Part shown: positions 51,001-60,130 of the stretch, one piece after another
How positions within the stretch are numbered: the first letter of the stretch is position 1
Layout of the letters: each line of letters starts with the position of its first letter
DNA from: Enoplolaimus lenunculus
Lineage: Eukaryota > Nematoda > Enoplea > Enoplida > Thoracostomopsidae
NCBI GenBank assembly: GCA_030248215.1
Contig: JASANG010002092.1
Span: 248,001 to 312,000 of the forward strand
Direction of reading: 5' to 3'
DNA length: 64,000 nt
Program-made: the position numbers and the translations under genes
Notes under the pieces: generated by a model
What the model was told of the DNA's origin: nothing
Database searches by the model: none
The model's input: only the letters and a program-made list of their open reading frames with translations

Positions 51001-54000
51001 TATATTAGCTAACTACTCAATTATCCATTTTGGAGGTTTGTAAACAGTCTATGCAGATTACTCGCATCCCGAAACCCTTTAATACTGAAATTAGATTGCT
51101 TCTAACTGTAATAATTAGTGAAATAATGTAGAAAGTCCTAATTTAGGCTTAATTATGCAAATTAGCCTGTAGCTAATACACGGCTTACAATTTTAAAACC
51201 CCAATGGGAGGTTAATACCCCAGGATAATTGGCTTTCAAACAAAAAAAGTTTATCAACATCGGTTAAACCGTTCTTGAGATTCTTTTCGGACGGACAGAC
51301 GGACATCCACCTTTCGACCCCAAAGTACAAAACATAAAACGCTTCGCGAAACTCCGAGCTTCGCACAATAAATTTCACAAAAGAAATTGCTGGAACCTAC
51401 GACAAGGATTCTGTCGTAGCCAGCTAGAAGTCTATTTTCTGCCTAAGCCGGAACCAGCCGGCTGGCTGTAGTCTGATTCACAGCGTTACAGATGCGAGTC
51501 TCCGCTTACCAATTGCGTTTGATATATGCCGCGGCTCGATTTGCGTACAGCACAGGTTGAGGCACCGATATCGGATTTAGAGCGGCTGTATAACACCAAT
51601 GTGCTCTGTTCGCATCAATCATACTCAACGCTTCGTTATACAACATTATCGCGTACGCATATTTTTGCGTTTCGAACGATTTATTTGCTCGCTGCTTTAG
51701 TCGTGACACTTCGGATACTAGCCTAGGCGGCAACGAAGGTACAAAGCTAAACCAAAATAAACTGAAGCTTTACATTGGCTCTTAAAACGGAAGAGTGGTA
51801 ATTAATTTTACAAACACTGGTCATGCTTAGGTTTGACAGTAGAGTAAACATAGCACGATAATATTGATTGTTAAAAACGGAACCAGCTATTTAGTTGCTT
51901 CCCGCTTGCTTAAAACTACACTACATCTACATAGTCAAACAAGTAGATCAACCAAGAGCTCACAGGAAGCTAACGGATTTAGTTTACAGCCACGCTACAA
52001 CACCTACTCAGGACACAGCACTCTGAAACAACAGAAAAGTACGTACTATGGAACTTGAAAGTGACCGGTTGTATCGGCAATGATTTCTGCAAATCGGCGA
52101 TCATTGTCATTCCTGTTGCTACGACGCAAGATGTTGCTTGCGTTGTGCGCTGATCCAGGTTTCGTAATTGCAGGATGAGACAGCAATTTTAAGCCGTTCG
52201 TTCGGGAGCCGTTTAAACCGTCTATAAAATATTAAAAGTTCCAGTTCAACAGCGAACTACAAACAGCAAAACTTACTGATGCTTTTCTGGTAGGAAAAGT
52301 TTTGCTTTGTTACGATTCTAAAATGCAGTTTGTAAAATTTAACTGTGTGCAGCAAACAAAAATAAACCTTCAATTCCTTAAAATTAAAGTATTATCTACA
52401 CTTGATATAAACCAAAATATTGATGGCGACCAATAAAGGCAACAAAAACGTCAAACAGACTACAGCAAAGAATATTTTTGCACCTTCAGGAAAAACAGCG
52501 ATTGTGTCAACAAAACTACAACAACGTCAACAGAAGAACCAGTCAAGTTTCACTGCAGATGCCAAAAAATAGCGAGCCGTAGCCGGATATCAGAATACAT
52601 ATTTCAACAAATAAAGTTAAATTTAATCACACTAATCCAATACTACTTGCTATAATATGTTGTATATTTTGTTTTTACAAGATCTTAGTTTTAAGTGGTC
52701 TACTTGGAGTCCCTATTTTTGCTATTTCGAGCAAAGCTAACAGCGAAATATTGTGATTTTGGTCATATAGATTCATGTTACACTTTTCAGCAATAGTTTC
52801 ACTGTATTAGATGATTGCTAGATTTTATCGAAATTTTAGTTCTTGAATAATTATTCAACAACGAAAGCATGTGGTACTCTGAATTTTAAACTTACTGGTC
52901 GAATGCGTGGCGCCAGCGCCAGGATACCGCATGCGAACACATGCATCCAAATATCTGTTACATGCCAATGCTTCACGAATATCGCTTAACAATGAACGGC
53001 GATGAGATTTAATGTCATACAAGTATATTTGTTCTCCACCCAAATTAACCTAAAATGTAACATTTTGTCGAAAACACTACTCTTTGAACTTACGCACTAA
53101 CATCTATTTACATTCTTAGCACCTAACGAATATACCCTTGATAAGGTGTTTGCAGCGTAAACATAGAAGTGTAACATTGAAGTGCAAAGTTGCTCGAAAT
53201 CTTCATTACAAAACTTTGAAAATGCAACTATTTCCATAAAAACTATAGTTAACTGCCTCAGTTTTGTGACTTTCAGATGAAAAAAAATAAAAATTGGTTT
53301 GTACTTTTTCGGTATAAAAAATTCACAACTCCACATTATTTCCTCAATGCAACAATCATGACCATCCGTTGCTTTCTAAGTAAACCAACATGTATTGTTC
53401 AAATATCTTCCGTGCACATAATGGCAACGTTTACTATATTCCGGACATTCGCAGGGTCCCATCGAAGCGAGGAGGCTTCAATCGGGTTCCCCGGTAAGTT
53501 ACCGGGACGAAACTCTTGTGTGTAGACGCCAGACGAGGTAATTTTCATCGACAAAATTACTGTTTTTAAAGAAAAGTCCCGCTAATTGTACTAAAAACAG
53601 AAACTTGGAGGTGCCGGTTCCGTAAATTTCAAGGCGATCGCTCTCAACCAATTTAATAACATACTAGTAATTCTTTGCCATCAGGGCTGAAAGTCAAATA
53701 GGTGGTAGCCAGCGGACGATATTTGCGTTTGAATTCTTTATAACAACTTGGCAAATGACCTAAATACGAAACTAAACACATTTTAACATGCTTGCGTGAA
53801 TTTTTGTACGCAAATAAATCCTTTTTAACAAAATGATCCACTAACATGAGATTTCCTATTAATTTTTTAACGTTGGTACACATTAAAATGGCATTATATA
53901 TACGTTTTATCAACATGATGCGTTACATCTAGAGATGTACCGATTAACAGGAATTCTTAAAACTATAATCTTATATTGTTGATAGGGTTTAATGAAGTCT

Positions 54001-57000
54001 TCACATATATAATGATGTAATGTTGTATAGTATTATGTTTTTAAGTATCGTGTATCAAAATTGGAATTGGCATCGACTTCCTTCGGCATTGGTATAGGTA
54101 TAATTTCAAAATAAAAATAGGCATCGGCAAAAAATTGGTATCGGCACATCCCTAGTTACTGGTACTGATGGAAATATGCGCCATATAGCAAAATAAGCCA
54201 TCCATAATTTTTATCCGTTCCGGATATTTTCGACATGTACCTTCCATCAGTGTAATGTTTACATTAGAATCAGTCAGTACCCGACTACACAACAGTTGTG
54301 AGTATTATAAAATTCATGTATATGCAACAAGGTAAAAACGACTTAATCCACATAGAACTACGGCAGTTTCAAATAAATCTTCTTCACACTAGCCAAACAA
54401 AGAGAATAGGAACAAAAAAGTTTTCTGTTACTACACATAAACACAAGATTAAACTCTGACCGGGTACATAGTATTTGGCGCAACTCTGCGGCATATCGTA
54501 GGATTCACCGTCAACGGAACAGTTCATTGATGAATATCGGCCCCACGGAGGTGTATCAGGTTCAAGTACTGGGAATTTGACCCGTTTCAGCGAAAGCATT
54601 CTGAAACAAACCAATAACACGATTACACTGAGGTACTCAACTACTGCTAATTTAGTACTACTTGCTATAATATTTTTAATTTAATTTTTACAAATCTGAG
54701 TATAAAGTGAGCCTTTTGAAGTGCTATTTTTGTCATTTCGAACAAAGTTCACATGAAATATTGTCAATTTGGTTATAGATAATAGAATAATATAGAGTTA
54801 TGTTATACTTTTCAGTAATAAATATTCGGTGATGTAGATTACCGCACCGGGTGTCGATTACAAAATATCAGGCATCTTGTTCTAACGACCACGTTTTATC
54901 ATTTTATCAGATTTTAAAACTAGTACAGTTTCAAATGAATAACAAAAATAACAAGAAATTACTAAAGCCAACTTGTCAAATAAAATAGCGACGTCACAAA
55001 CCTGCGATCAAATATTCTAGCATAAGGATCATTGGCACCAACAGCAATTAGTTCAGGTTGCATTGGATTAACCGCAACACACTTGGCTTCCGAGTATGGG
55101 CCCATATGAGCATTCAAGTTGATTAACACGTGATTACACATGTCTTCGCAATTGTGCGGCTGCCGCAAGTCAAACTGCCTGTACATTCAACATCAATTTG
55201 TTTCATCAGCTAACTACGTATCAAAAATTTCACAAAGACCACGTAAATAAACGTACTGCTACTACGTAGAACTTGCATGCTATTGTACGCTTTGGAGGCA
55301 TTTTCAACTGTGCTACACCTGTTCCCATTTACATACATATCGTGTGCTTTGCAACCAAAAAATCCGGGGCTTTGATATTTATACCGTTTTTTGCAACTGC
55401 TTCAACCTGCCTCTATACGTCACTTAAGATACGAAGGTTATGCAGTTCACCTGGCTGCAATTCTTAACTGGTAACTGGCGATATATAAACACATAATATA
55501 ATGATTCTGTTCTATAAGTTAATCGATTTATACCGATTTGGATCTTTTACGAGATATATTATCACGAATAGTAGTTGTATTCAAGCATCATTAGTTAATT
55601 TCTAAAAATATACTTTATACAAGAAAAATACGCACATAATCGTTCCATCTTCCGCAGCAGATAAAAATACACTAGGTTGACACGGTAAAACAGCAAGACG
55701 TTTGACACGCTGCACATGACAAGAGAAGTGATTGATGCATTCAGCGCGTGACACATCATGAACACGAATTTTGCAATCGCCAGCACCAGTTACCAGCAAA
55801 TTATCGCTACTGCACGGCATAAACTGAAAGCATTAAGCTGCCTATTTCACGTATAAATGACGATGCAATATACAGCTATCACAAGAAGCGAGTCGATTGC
55901 GAATAGATGCCGAAATTATGACCCAAATTTCAATGCACTGTGCAAGAAATACTGCAAGTCAAGATAAAAATTTACACTGCATTCCGATTTGTTTTATTAA
56001 CCAACATGCTAACCTGCACTGAAAATACGTTGTTCGTGTGCCCAGTTTCAATTGTTTGAAGTTTCCGTCTTCGATGTGGATCCCAAACAACGACGCGTAA
56101 ATCATCGGAACCACTGGCCAATAAGCTGTAAAGCAAATTAAATGTAAACAACAGTGAATTAATAATTGCATCAGGACCTGTATGTTAAACACCAATTTCT
56201 GACAGACGATAAACCCAAGAAAAAGTTGGCTACCATAGCTGCTGTACGGCTTCAATACCAATACTGTTCACCTCATCACAAGTAGAGATGCATGTCAATT
56301 TACGTATATAAGGCATCCATGCTAGCAATTTTGAAATGAATATGGCAGTAAAAACTTTATACTAGAGGTGCAAAAAATTTTAATGCAATCTACTTGGTTT
56401 GACGCGGTTTAAAAATCTGAATTAAACCTTCTGTTTGATTCGTGCAATACTTTATAAAACATATATATGTATGTATATATACATATATATACTTGTATTC
56501 ATTTTTACGTTTTACATTTAGTATACTAGCGATAAATCAAAATTTTAATGCAATCTTTCTTTGACTCTATGTGTCCTGAAGGTTTTCATTTTGCGTTTTC
56601 CGTTAGAGTATAATAACTGATTTTGGTTCGACTCAACGTTTCATCTCTCAACAAAAACATATTTGTTTAGTAATAATAGACTATTTTGACAAAACAAAAT
56701 ACGCTCCTACAGCATATTCACTGCTCCCGGTTGGTCCTGGACCCGGAACTGGGCAGAGGTCTCAGCCCGGATTCCGGGCAACCCTAGTTCGTGGGCATAC
56801 ATGCACCATAACAGCAATACCGTACTCATGTTCCAATTATATAAATTAAAGAAACTGATTAACTAATTTCCCGGCAAAACAATATTTTAGGCCACATTTA
56901 ACAGTCACAACGGAACTGAAACTAACCTCCCTGTCTGGTTCCACTGCAAACAATTTACACATCCTTCGTGGCCCTACAAAACAATAAAAAAATGTTTATA

Positions 57001-57779
57001 CAGAAACCAACCATAGGATACACAAATCAAACTCTTATTTTCGCACTGGGCATAAGGATCTCACGCTACGCCAAGTAAATATCAAACGGTAGGTATAACC
57101 TCATATACAATGTCCGTCAATAGCACTAAATACGATCAAAGTATGTGGAATAATATGCTGCTGAGACCACTTTTGTCTCCGCTTTGACGTAACACACTTG
57201 ACATTCAACATAACGTATTGCATAAATGTCAAAAAATACAAACGTTCTTCCTGGTGGGGAGCCTGTATTACCAACTCTCCCTTTAGTGTTACCGCATGTT
57301 GATGTTCCAACTTTTTCAACATGGAAGACATCAAAAATCTAAATCGCTGCCGTAAAAATACATAATAATGTTCGTGTAATCTACAGAAACAACGCAGCAA
57401 ATAGTCACATAGCTGCACAGCAACTAAAACCTGTTTTGGAGGCTACAACAGTAGCAATTTTTAAAATACGTCTACAGACAAAATCTCGAGCGCCGCCATA
57501 TGGCTAAATACGACCGAAACAGCAATAAGTTTATTGCATGTGAATTGACGAAATTGAACGCAGGTTAAACCTAGGGATTGCCCTCCAATCTTGTTTTGCT
57601 CCCAGATATGGCAAAGGTCAAGCTGGATGCCAGCCCCCCACAAAAACTCAATAAGGAGAGGTCAGTATATTTACACCGACCACTAACCAAGCGTTTACCT
57701 CCAGCTCATAATCCAAGCTCAACCTAGAAATTAATTCAGGATAAGCATAGAAACTTCGTTGAAACGATTCATAAGACGT
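47820..57779 (-). CDS. adp: adipose / WDTC1 orthologue (WD40-TPR-WD40), whole gene
   Basis: Minus-strand exons in order: 57779-57699, 56973-56927, 56125-56014, 55823-55636, 55178-55002, 54600-54461, 53759-53665, 53049-52896, 52221-52047, 51746-51510, 50489-50342, 49898-49784, 49305 to about 49117, 48848-48689, 48399-48207, 48008-47820. Phases are continuous where both edges are known; about 740 aa plus the acidic exon (human WDTC1 is near 680). Five N-terminal WD repeats, TPRs, then CGHCNTTTDIKEANFFG, two more WD repeats and the hallmark end NSDPLEVMLLNMGY. The family is a DDB1-CUL4 receptor that also affects chromatin and restrains fat storage in flies. The start exon was not found. It is transcribed toward Larp4B. 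Confidence 0.95.
48207..48399 (-). CDS. adp: adp exon, WD repeats 6 and 7
   Basis: (S)NGQYVVAGSDDGSFFVWDKL then IVNCLQPHPTVCLLATSGID and PIVRLWAPQPE. The two C-terminal WD repeats, nearly identical to WDTC1 (GSDDGSFFIWEK, IVNCLQPHPSYCFLATSGID). Donor GTAGGT. Confidence 0.97.
48689..48848 (-). CDS. adp: adp exon with CGHCNTTTDIKEANFFG
   Basis: ATILVADLNKKREWPGPSYE, then MRFCGHCNTTTDIKEANFFG ending in AG that completes Ser with the next exon. The Cys-His-Cys core is invariant in WDTC1. Donor GTGCAA is weak but fixed by homology. Enters in phase 1. Confidence 0.95.
49117..49305 (-). CDS. adp: adp acidic/serine exon, 3' edge uncertain
   Basis: After acceptor TTTTACAG it reads (N/D)VSDDDSSDEDWDENILSRK and then a Ser/Thr-rich stretch. 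Both edges must be phase 1 to join 49784 and 48848. Donors at 49120 (AAC/GTAATG) and 49114 (ATG/GTATTA) both satisfy this; neither is strong. The frame stays open to 48998, so a longer exon or a further small exon is possible. Human WDTC1 has a short Ser/acidic linker here. Confidence 0.6.
49784..49898 (-). CDS. adp: adp exon, end of TPR region
   Basis: LKFPDHSHSTAFSNLDREIQ then NIFSKNSATCTPNEKLQS plus one base, donor GTAAGC. It aligns with FKGKFPEQAHSSACDALGRD in human WDTC1. Confidence 0.92.
50342..50489 (-). CDS. adp: adp exon, TPR
   Basis: NGDVYAALRDCKETLLLDRG then NLKAHFRMARCLYEMKIYKE and AAICLELFK. Matches DGDHYDALRDC...LKAHFRLARCLFELKY of WDTC1. TPR scaffold for protein partners. Confidence 0.97.
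50645..51427 (-). repeat. Octamer-bearing tandem repeats with Helitron-like 3' hairpin
   Basis: Four units of about 153-176 bp each carry ATGCAAAT (50662, 50815, 50991, 51155), with shared GGTTTGTAAACA and CTCGCAYCC words. A unique tail follows (CGGACGGACAGACGGACAT near 51288), then a perfect 8-bp stem CTACGACA/TGTCGTAG at 51397-51419 and CTAG at 51424. Tandem repeats plus a terminal hairpin and CTRR resemble non-autonomous Helitron/helentron elements. Which strand is the element's top strand depends on that reading (it would be +). It lies in an adp intron. Confidence 0.6.
51510..51746 (-). CDS. adp: adp exon, first TPRs
   Basis: FVPSLPPRLVSEVSRLKQRA then NKSFETQKYAYAIMLYNEAL and PVLYANRAAAYIKRN plus TG, completing Trp with the next exon. 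Corresponds to ERVKQQANEAF...LYGNRAAAYMKRKW of WDTC1. Confidence 0.96.
52047..52221 (-). CDS. adp: adp linker exon between WD and TPR domains
   Basis: (N)GLNGSRTNGLKLLSHPAITK then NILRRSNRNDNDRRFAEIIA, ending FQVP plus TA. The donor GTACGT gives Tyr with the following C. Poorly conserved linker, placed by phase and splice sites. Confidence 0.85.
52896..53049 (-). CDS. adp: adp exon, rest of WD repeat 5
   Basis: VNLGGEQIYLYDIKSHRRSL then LSDIREALACNRYLDACVRM and RYPGAGATHST. VNLGGEQIYLYD equals VNMGGEQVYLFD in human WDTC1. Donor GTAAGT in phase 1. Confidence 0.96.
53665..53759 (-). CDS. adp: adp exon, start of WD repeat 5
   Basis: (G)HLPSCYKEFKRKYRPLATTY then LTFSPDGKELL, matching YVAGHLPVK... 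and VTFSPNGTELL of WDTC1. Acceptor ATTTAG, donor GTATGT. Confidence 0.96.
53930..54154. mobile_element. Near-complete hAT-like MITE, TAGGGATGTGCCGAT ends
   Basis: Left TAGAGATGTACCGATTAA and right TCGGCACATCCCTA are inverted. GTTAC occurs at both flanks (53922 and 54155), perhaps the remnant of an 8-bp duplication. This is the fullest copy of the GTGCCGAT family in the window. It sits in an adp intron. Confidence 0.75.
54461..54600 (-). CDS. adp: adp exon MLSLKRVKFPVLEPDTPPWG
   Basis: (R)MLSLKRVKFPVLEPDTPPWG then RYSSMNCSVDGESYDMPQSC and AKYYVP plus one base, donor GTCAGA. Corresponds to the loop before YYVAGHL in WDTC1. Confidence 0.93.
55002..55178 (-). CDS. adp: adp exon, WD repeat 4
   Basis: QFDLRQPHNCEDMCNHVLIN then EAKCVAVNPMQPELIAVGAN and DPYARIFDR. 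Human WDTC1 has QYDLRE...EAKCLTVNPQDNNCLAVGAS. Donor GTTTGT. Confidence 0.96.
55636..55823 (-). CDS. adp: adp exon, WD repeats 2-3
   Basis: FMPCSSDNLLVTGAGDCKIR then VHDVSRAECINHFSCHVQRV and PSVFLSAAEDGTI plus AT. Compare ILITGAADSKVHVHD and TFWSAAEDGLIRQYD. Donor GTGCGT gives Met before QFDLR. Confidence 0.97.
56014..56125 (-). CDS. adp: adp exon, WD repeat 1 end and repeat 2 start
   Basis: (S)LLASGSDDLRVVVWDPHRRR then KLQTIETGHTNNVFSVQ. Matches LLASGSDDQHTIVWDP and GHTANIFSVKF of WDTC1. Donor GTTAGC. Confidence 0.97.
56927..56973 (-). CDS. adp: adp exon, WD repeat 1 start
   Basis: GHEGCVNCLQWNQTG plus AG, completing Ser with the next exon. Human: GHSGCVNCLEWNEKG. Only 47 nt, acceptor TTTTGTAG, donor GTTAGT. 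Confidence 0.96.
57699..57779 (-). CDS. adp: adp upstream exon, N-terminal part
   Basis: TSYESFQRSFYAYPELISRL then SLDYELE before donor GTAAAC. It aligns loosely with ERRYHVTDPFIRRLGLEAEL of WDTC1 just before the first WD repeat. There is no Met, so at least one 5' exon must lie further right; I did not find it. Confidence 0.88.
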
Positions 57780-58880
57780 CTGAAATGTTAACATAGTTCA
57801 TTGATTTACAAACAGAACTCAAAGATAACGCCATATCGCAGAATAATGGCAGTGAAACGTCCTTTAAATAAACTCATTAAGCGAAAGAATTGCTACGTGT
57901 GATCTGCCGTGACCAAACTTCGTGCCCTCCATATTATACATCCCACAGCTGGTCAAAAGTCTCCAAGCAATATATGTACGTAGTAACGACTTAACATACG
58001 GATGTAGCTGACTCGCTAAACATTGAAATCATGCTAGAATAACCATAGCGGAAAAATCGATTGAACTTCACACTTTCAGTTACCTACTGGTTCTTTTACG
58101 CATCGTTCAATAGAACTGGTATGTTACATAAGAATTTACAAAGGCGCATACAACCAACTCATAAAATGTATATAATACATATACTTTACCTTCTGTTCTC
58201 GTTTTCTTAATCCTAACAATATATTTCTTCTTTGCATTCCAAATAACAATCTATTAAAAATATTTATATTAAACAACAATAACCATATATCTGTGTATGG
58301 TAATAAACCATATATACGTACGTACATAGAAGAGGTGAAAGACCAAAAATTCCAAAATTGATACCAAAACGAATTAAAGCTTACTATTTGTCAGTTTACC
58401 TTACCCTCGCTCACAAGACTTTCATATAACCTGCTAGCCAGTATTATAGATATGAATACTTAGAGATTAACCATAAACTGTCTAACATATTCCGGTGAGG
58501 TGAATTTATCTTAGCTAAGGAGGAACAATGCTACTAACGCAAAAAACAACTGAGCACTTTATGGTTTCAAATCAAAAAGTTTTTCGAGTCAAAAATAATG
58601 GAAGAATCGAACAATTACATTTCACCCCAGCGACAGATATAGAACTGCAGGAAAAACAAACAGCTACAAATTGACTTGTCGGCGCGTATACTGCCAAGCG
58701 GCTAGCAAACAACATACTGTACATAGCATGATGTATGCATATGCACTAGGACAGGCATGTTTCTGTTAGTTAGTTGCGACTACCAATTATTATTCTTCTT
58801 TCACTTCCAACTTTCGAGACGTTTTCTTTCAGAGTTCACAATTTTAAAATATTACGTACCTGAACCTATGCAGGGGCTGA
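57780..58880 (-). other. Region upstream of adp exon 57779, no start exon identified
   Basis: It should contain the adp first exon or promoter if the intron is short, but no ATG exon of convincing length with donor phase 0 was found. AT-rich otherwise. Confidence 0.4.
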
Positions 58881-58899
58881 CACCAGGCCCTGGTACAGT

Positions 58900-60130
58900 T
58901 TCTGTATGAAAAAATGTACGTCTTGCACGTAACCACAGTTACATATTGTTAAAGCATCGCCCTGATGACCAGGTGGATATAATGCTATGTACAAAAATAG
59001 GCACGATGCTGTGTTTCTTGCCAGCGGTGAAAATTCAATCGCCACACAGTTCCTACTCTTGGACAATTTGATAATCCCGACCGTCGCTTCGATCATATCA
59101 ACCCTCTACCGTCCTTTAACGGGGTATCCCTACCTACTGACGATTGTCGACCGACTCACTCGATGGCTAGAAGCGATCCCCATTGCAAACATCACTGCGG
59201 GAACCATTGCACGGGCGCTTTTTGACGGTTGGGTAGCTCTGTTTGGAGTTCCATCGTTTATTACTACTGATCGCGGTCGGCAATGCGAATCCTCGCTGTT
59301 TAAAGAGCTATACAGAATCCTTGGCGTAACTCACTTCCGAACCACAGCTTATCACCAAATCGCTCATGGGTTAGTGGAGCGTTTTCACCGACAACTCAAG
59401 ACGTCCATCAAAGCTCATTCAAGCGATGAAAACTGTTATAGGGCTAAATGTTGGCTTCCGAACCCCAGCAGCAGCTCCCCGATCCGTCGTCGTTCGTCGC
59501 TCGTCTTCGCCTCAATATAAAAATTATAGCCCCTGACTGAACGCGGTGTATCAAAAGGCCTCCTACATTTCTGCAGACCTCAGCGGCGCTGAATTCGTTT
59601 TTGTTCGAATATTCTTTTTACGAAGGTGTCTACAGGCGCCGTACGTCGGACCGTATCGGGTGACCAAGCGATTCCATAAACATTTTACTGTGAACTTGTC
59701 TGAAAAACCGAATCAATATCAATCGACCGCCTGAAACCAGCTTATATATTGAAGAAGCTAACGAAATACTTTCGTCAGCGGTTGGCAATTCAGTAGCAGA
59801 TAAATCACAATCTGACCAACATTACACTACTGCGTGTCGAGTCGAACAACACGTTCCGGTCGCGCGGTACGCAAACCTGTCCGCTTTCGACTTGCGTCTG
59901 GCGGGGAAGCGCTTTAGAAACTTGTCAACGTGGAAAATACGCGACACGTTGCCGGATGCCTATCATAATGCGTCCACGTCGGTTTTTCCTCACCCACGCA
60001 TGATGTAATCTCAATAGTAGTTACTTTTCGTTTGTATATAAACCCGTGTATTTATGAGTAAAGGGCCTCAGTCCATGGTGATAATACGGTTCATAATGCT
60101 GTCAGCATAATGTCCAACCGAAAAACGAAA
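58900..60130 (+). mobile_element. Ty3/gypsy-type LTR retroelement fossil, 3' part
   Basis: The integrase core is recognisable (TRWLEAIPI, GVPSFITTDRGRQ, LVERFHRQLK at about 58987-59520). A C-terminal piece (APYVGPYRV, about 59630-59740) and RSGRAV-like sequence near 59850 follow, then probable LTR sequence with a TATA motif near 60036. The pattern fits the CsRn1/mdg-like part of Ty3/gypsy. It is broken, with several breaks and only the 3' end of pol present, so it is an old insertion. Borders are approximate. Confidence 0.75.

Noticed and set aside
57101-57418. Minus-strand ORF of 105 codons between adp exons
   Set aside because: No similarity I recognise, no splice context joining it to adp, and adp phases work without it.
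58866-59096. Minus-strand ORF of 76 codons considered as adp first exon
   Set aside because: It overlaps the retroelement integrase on the other strand and has no suitable donor or WDTC1-like N-terminus.
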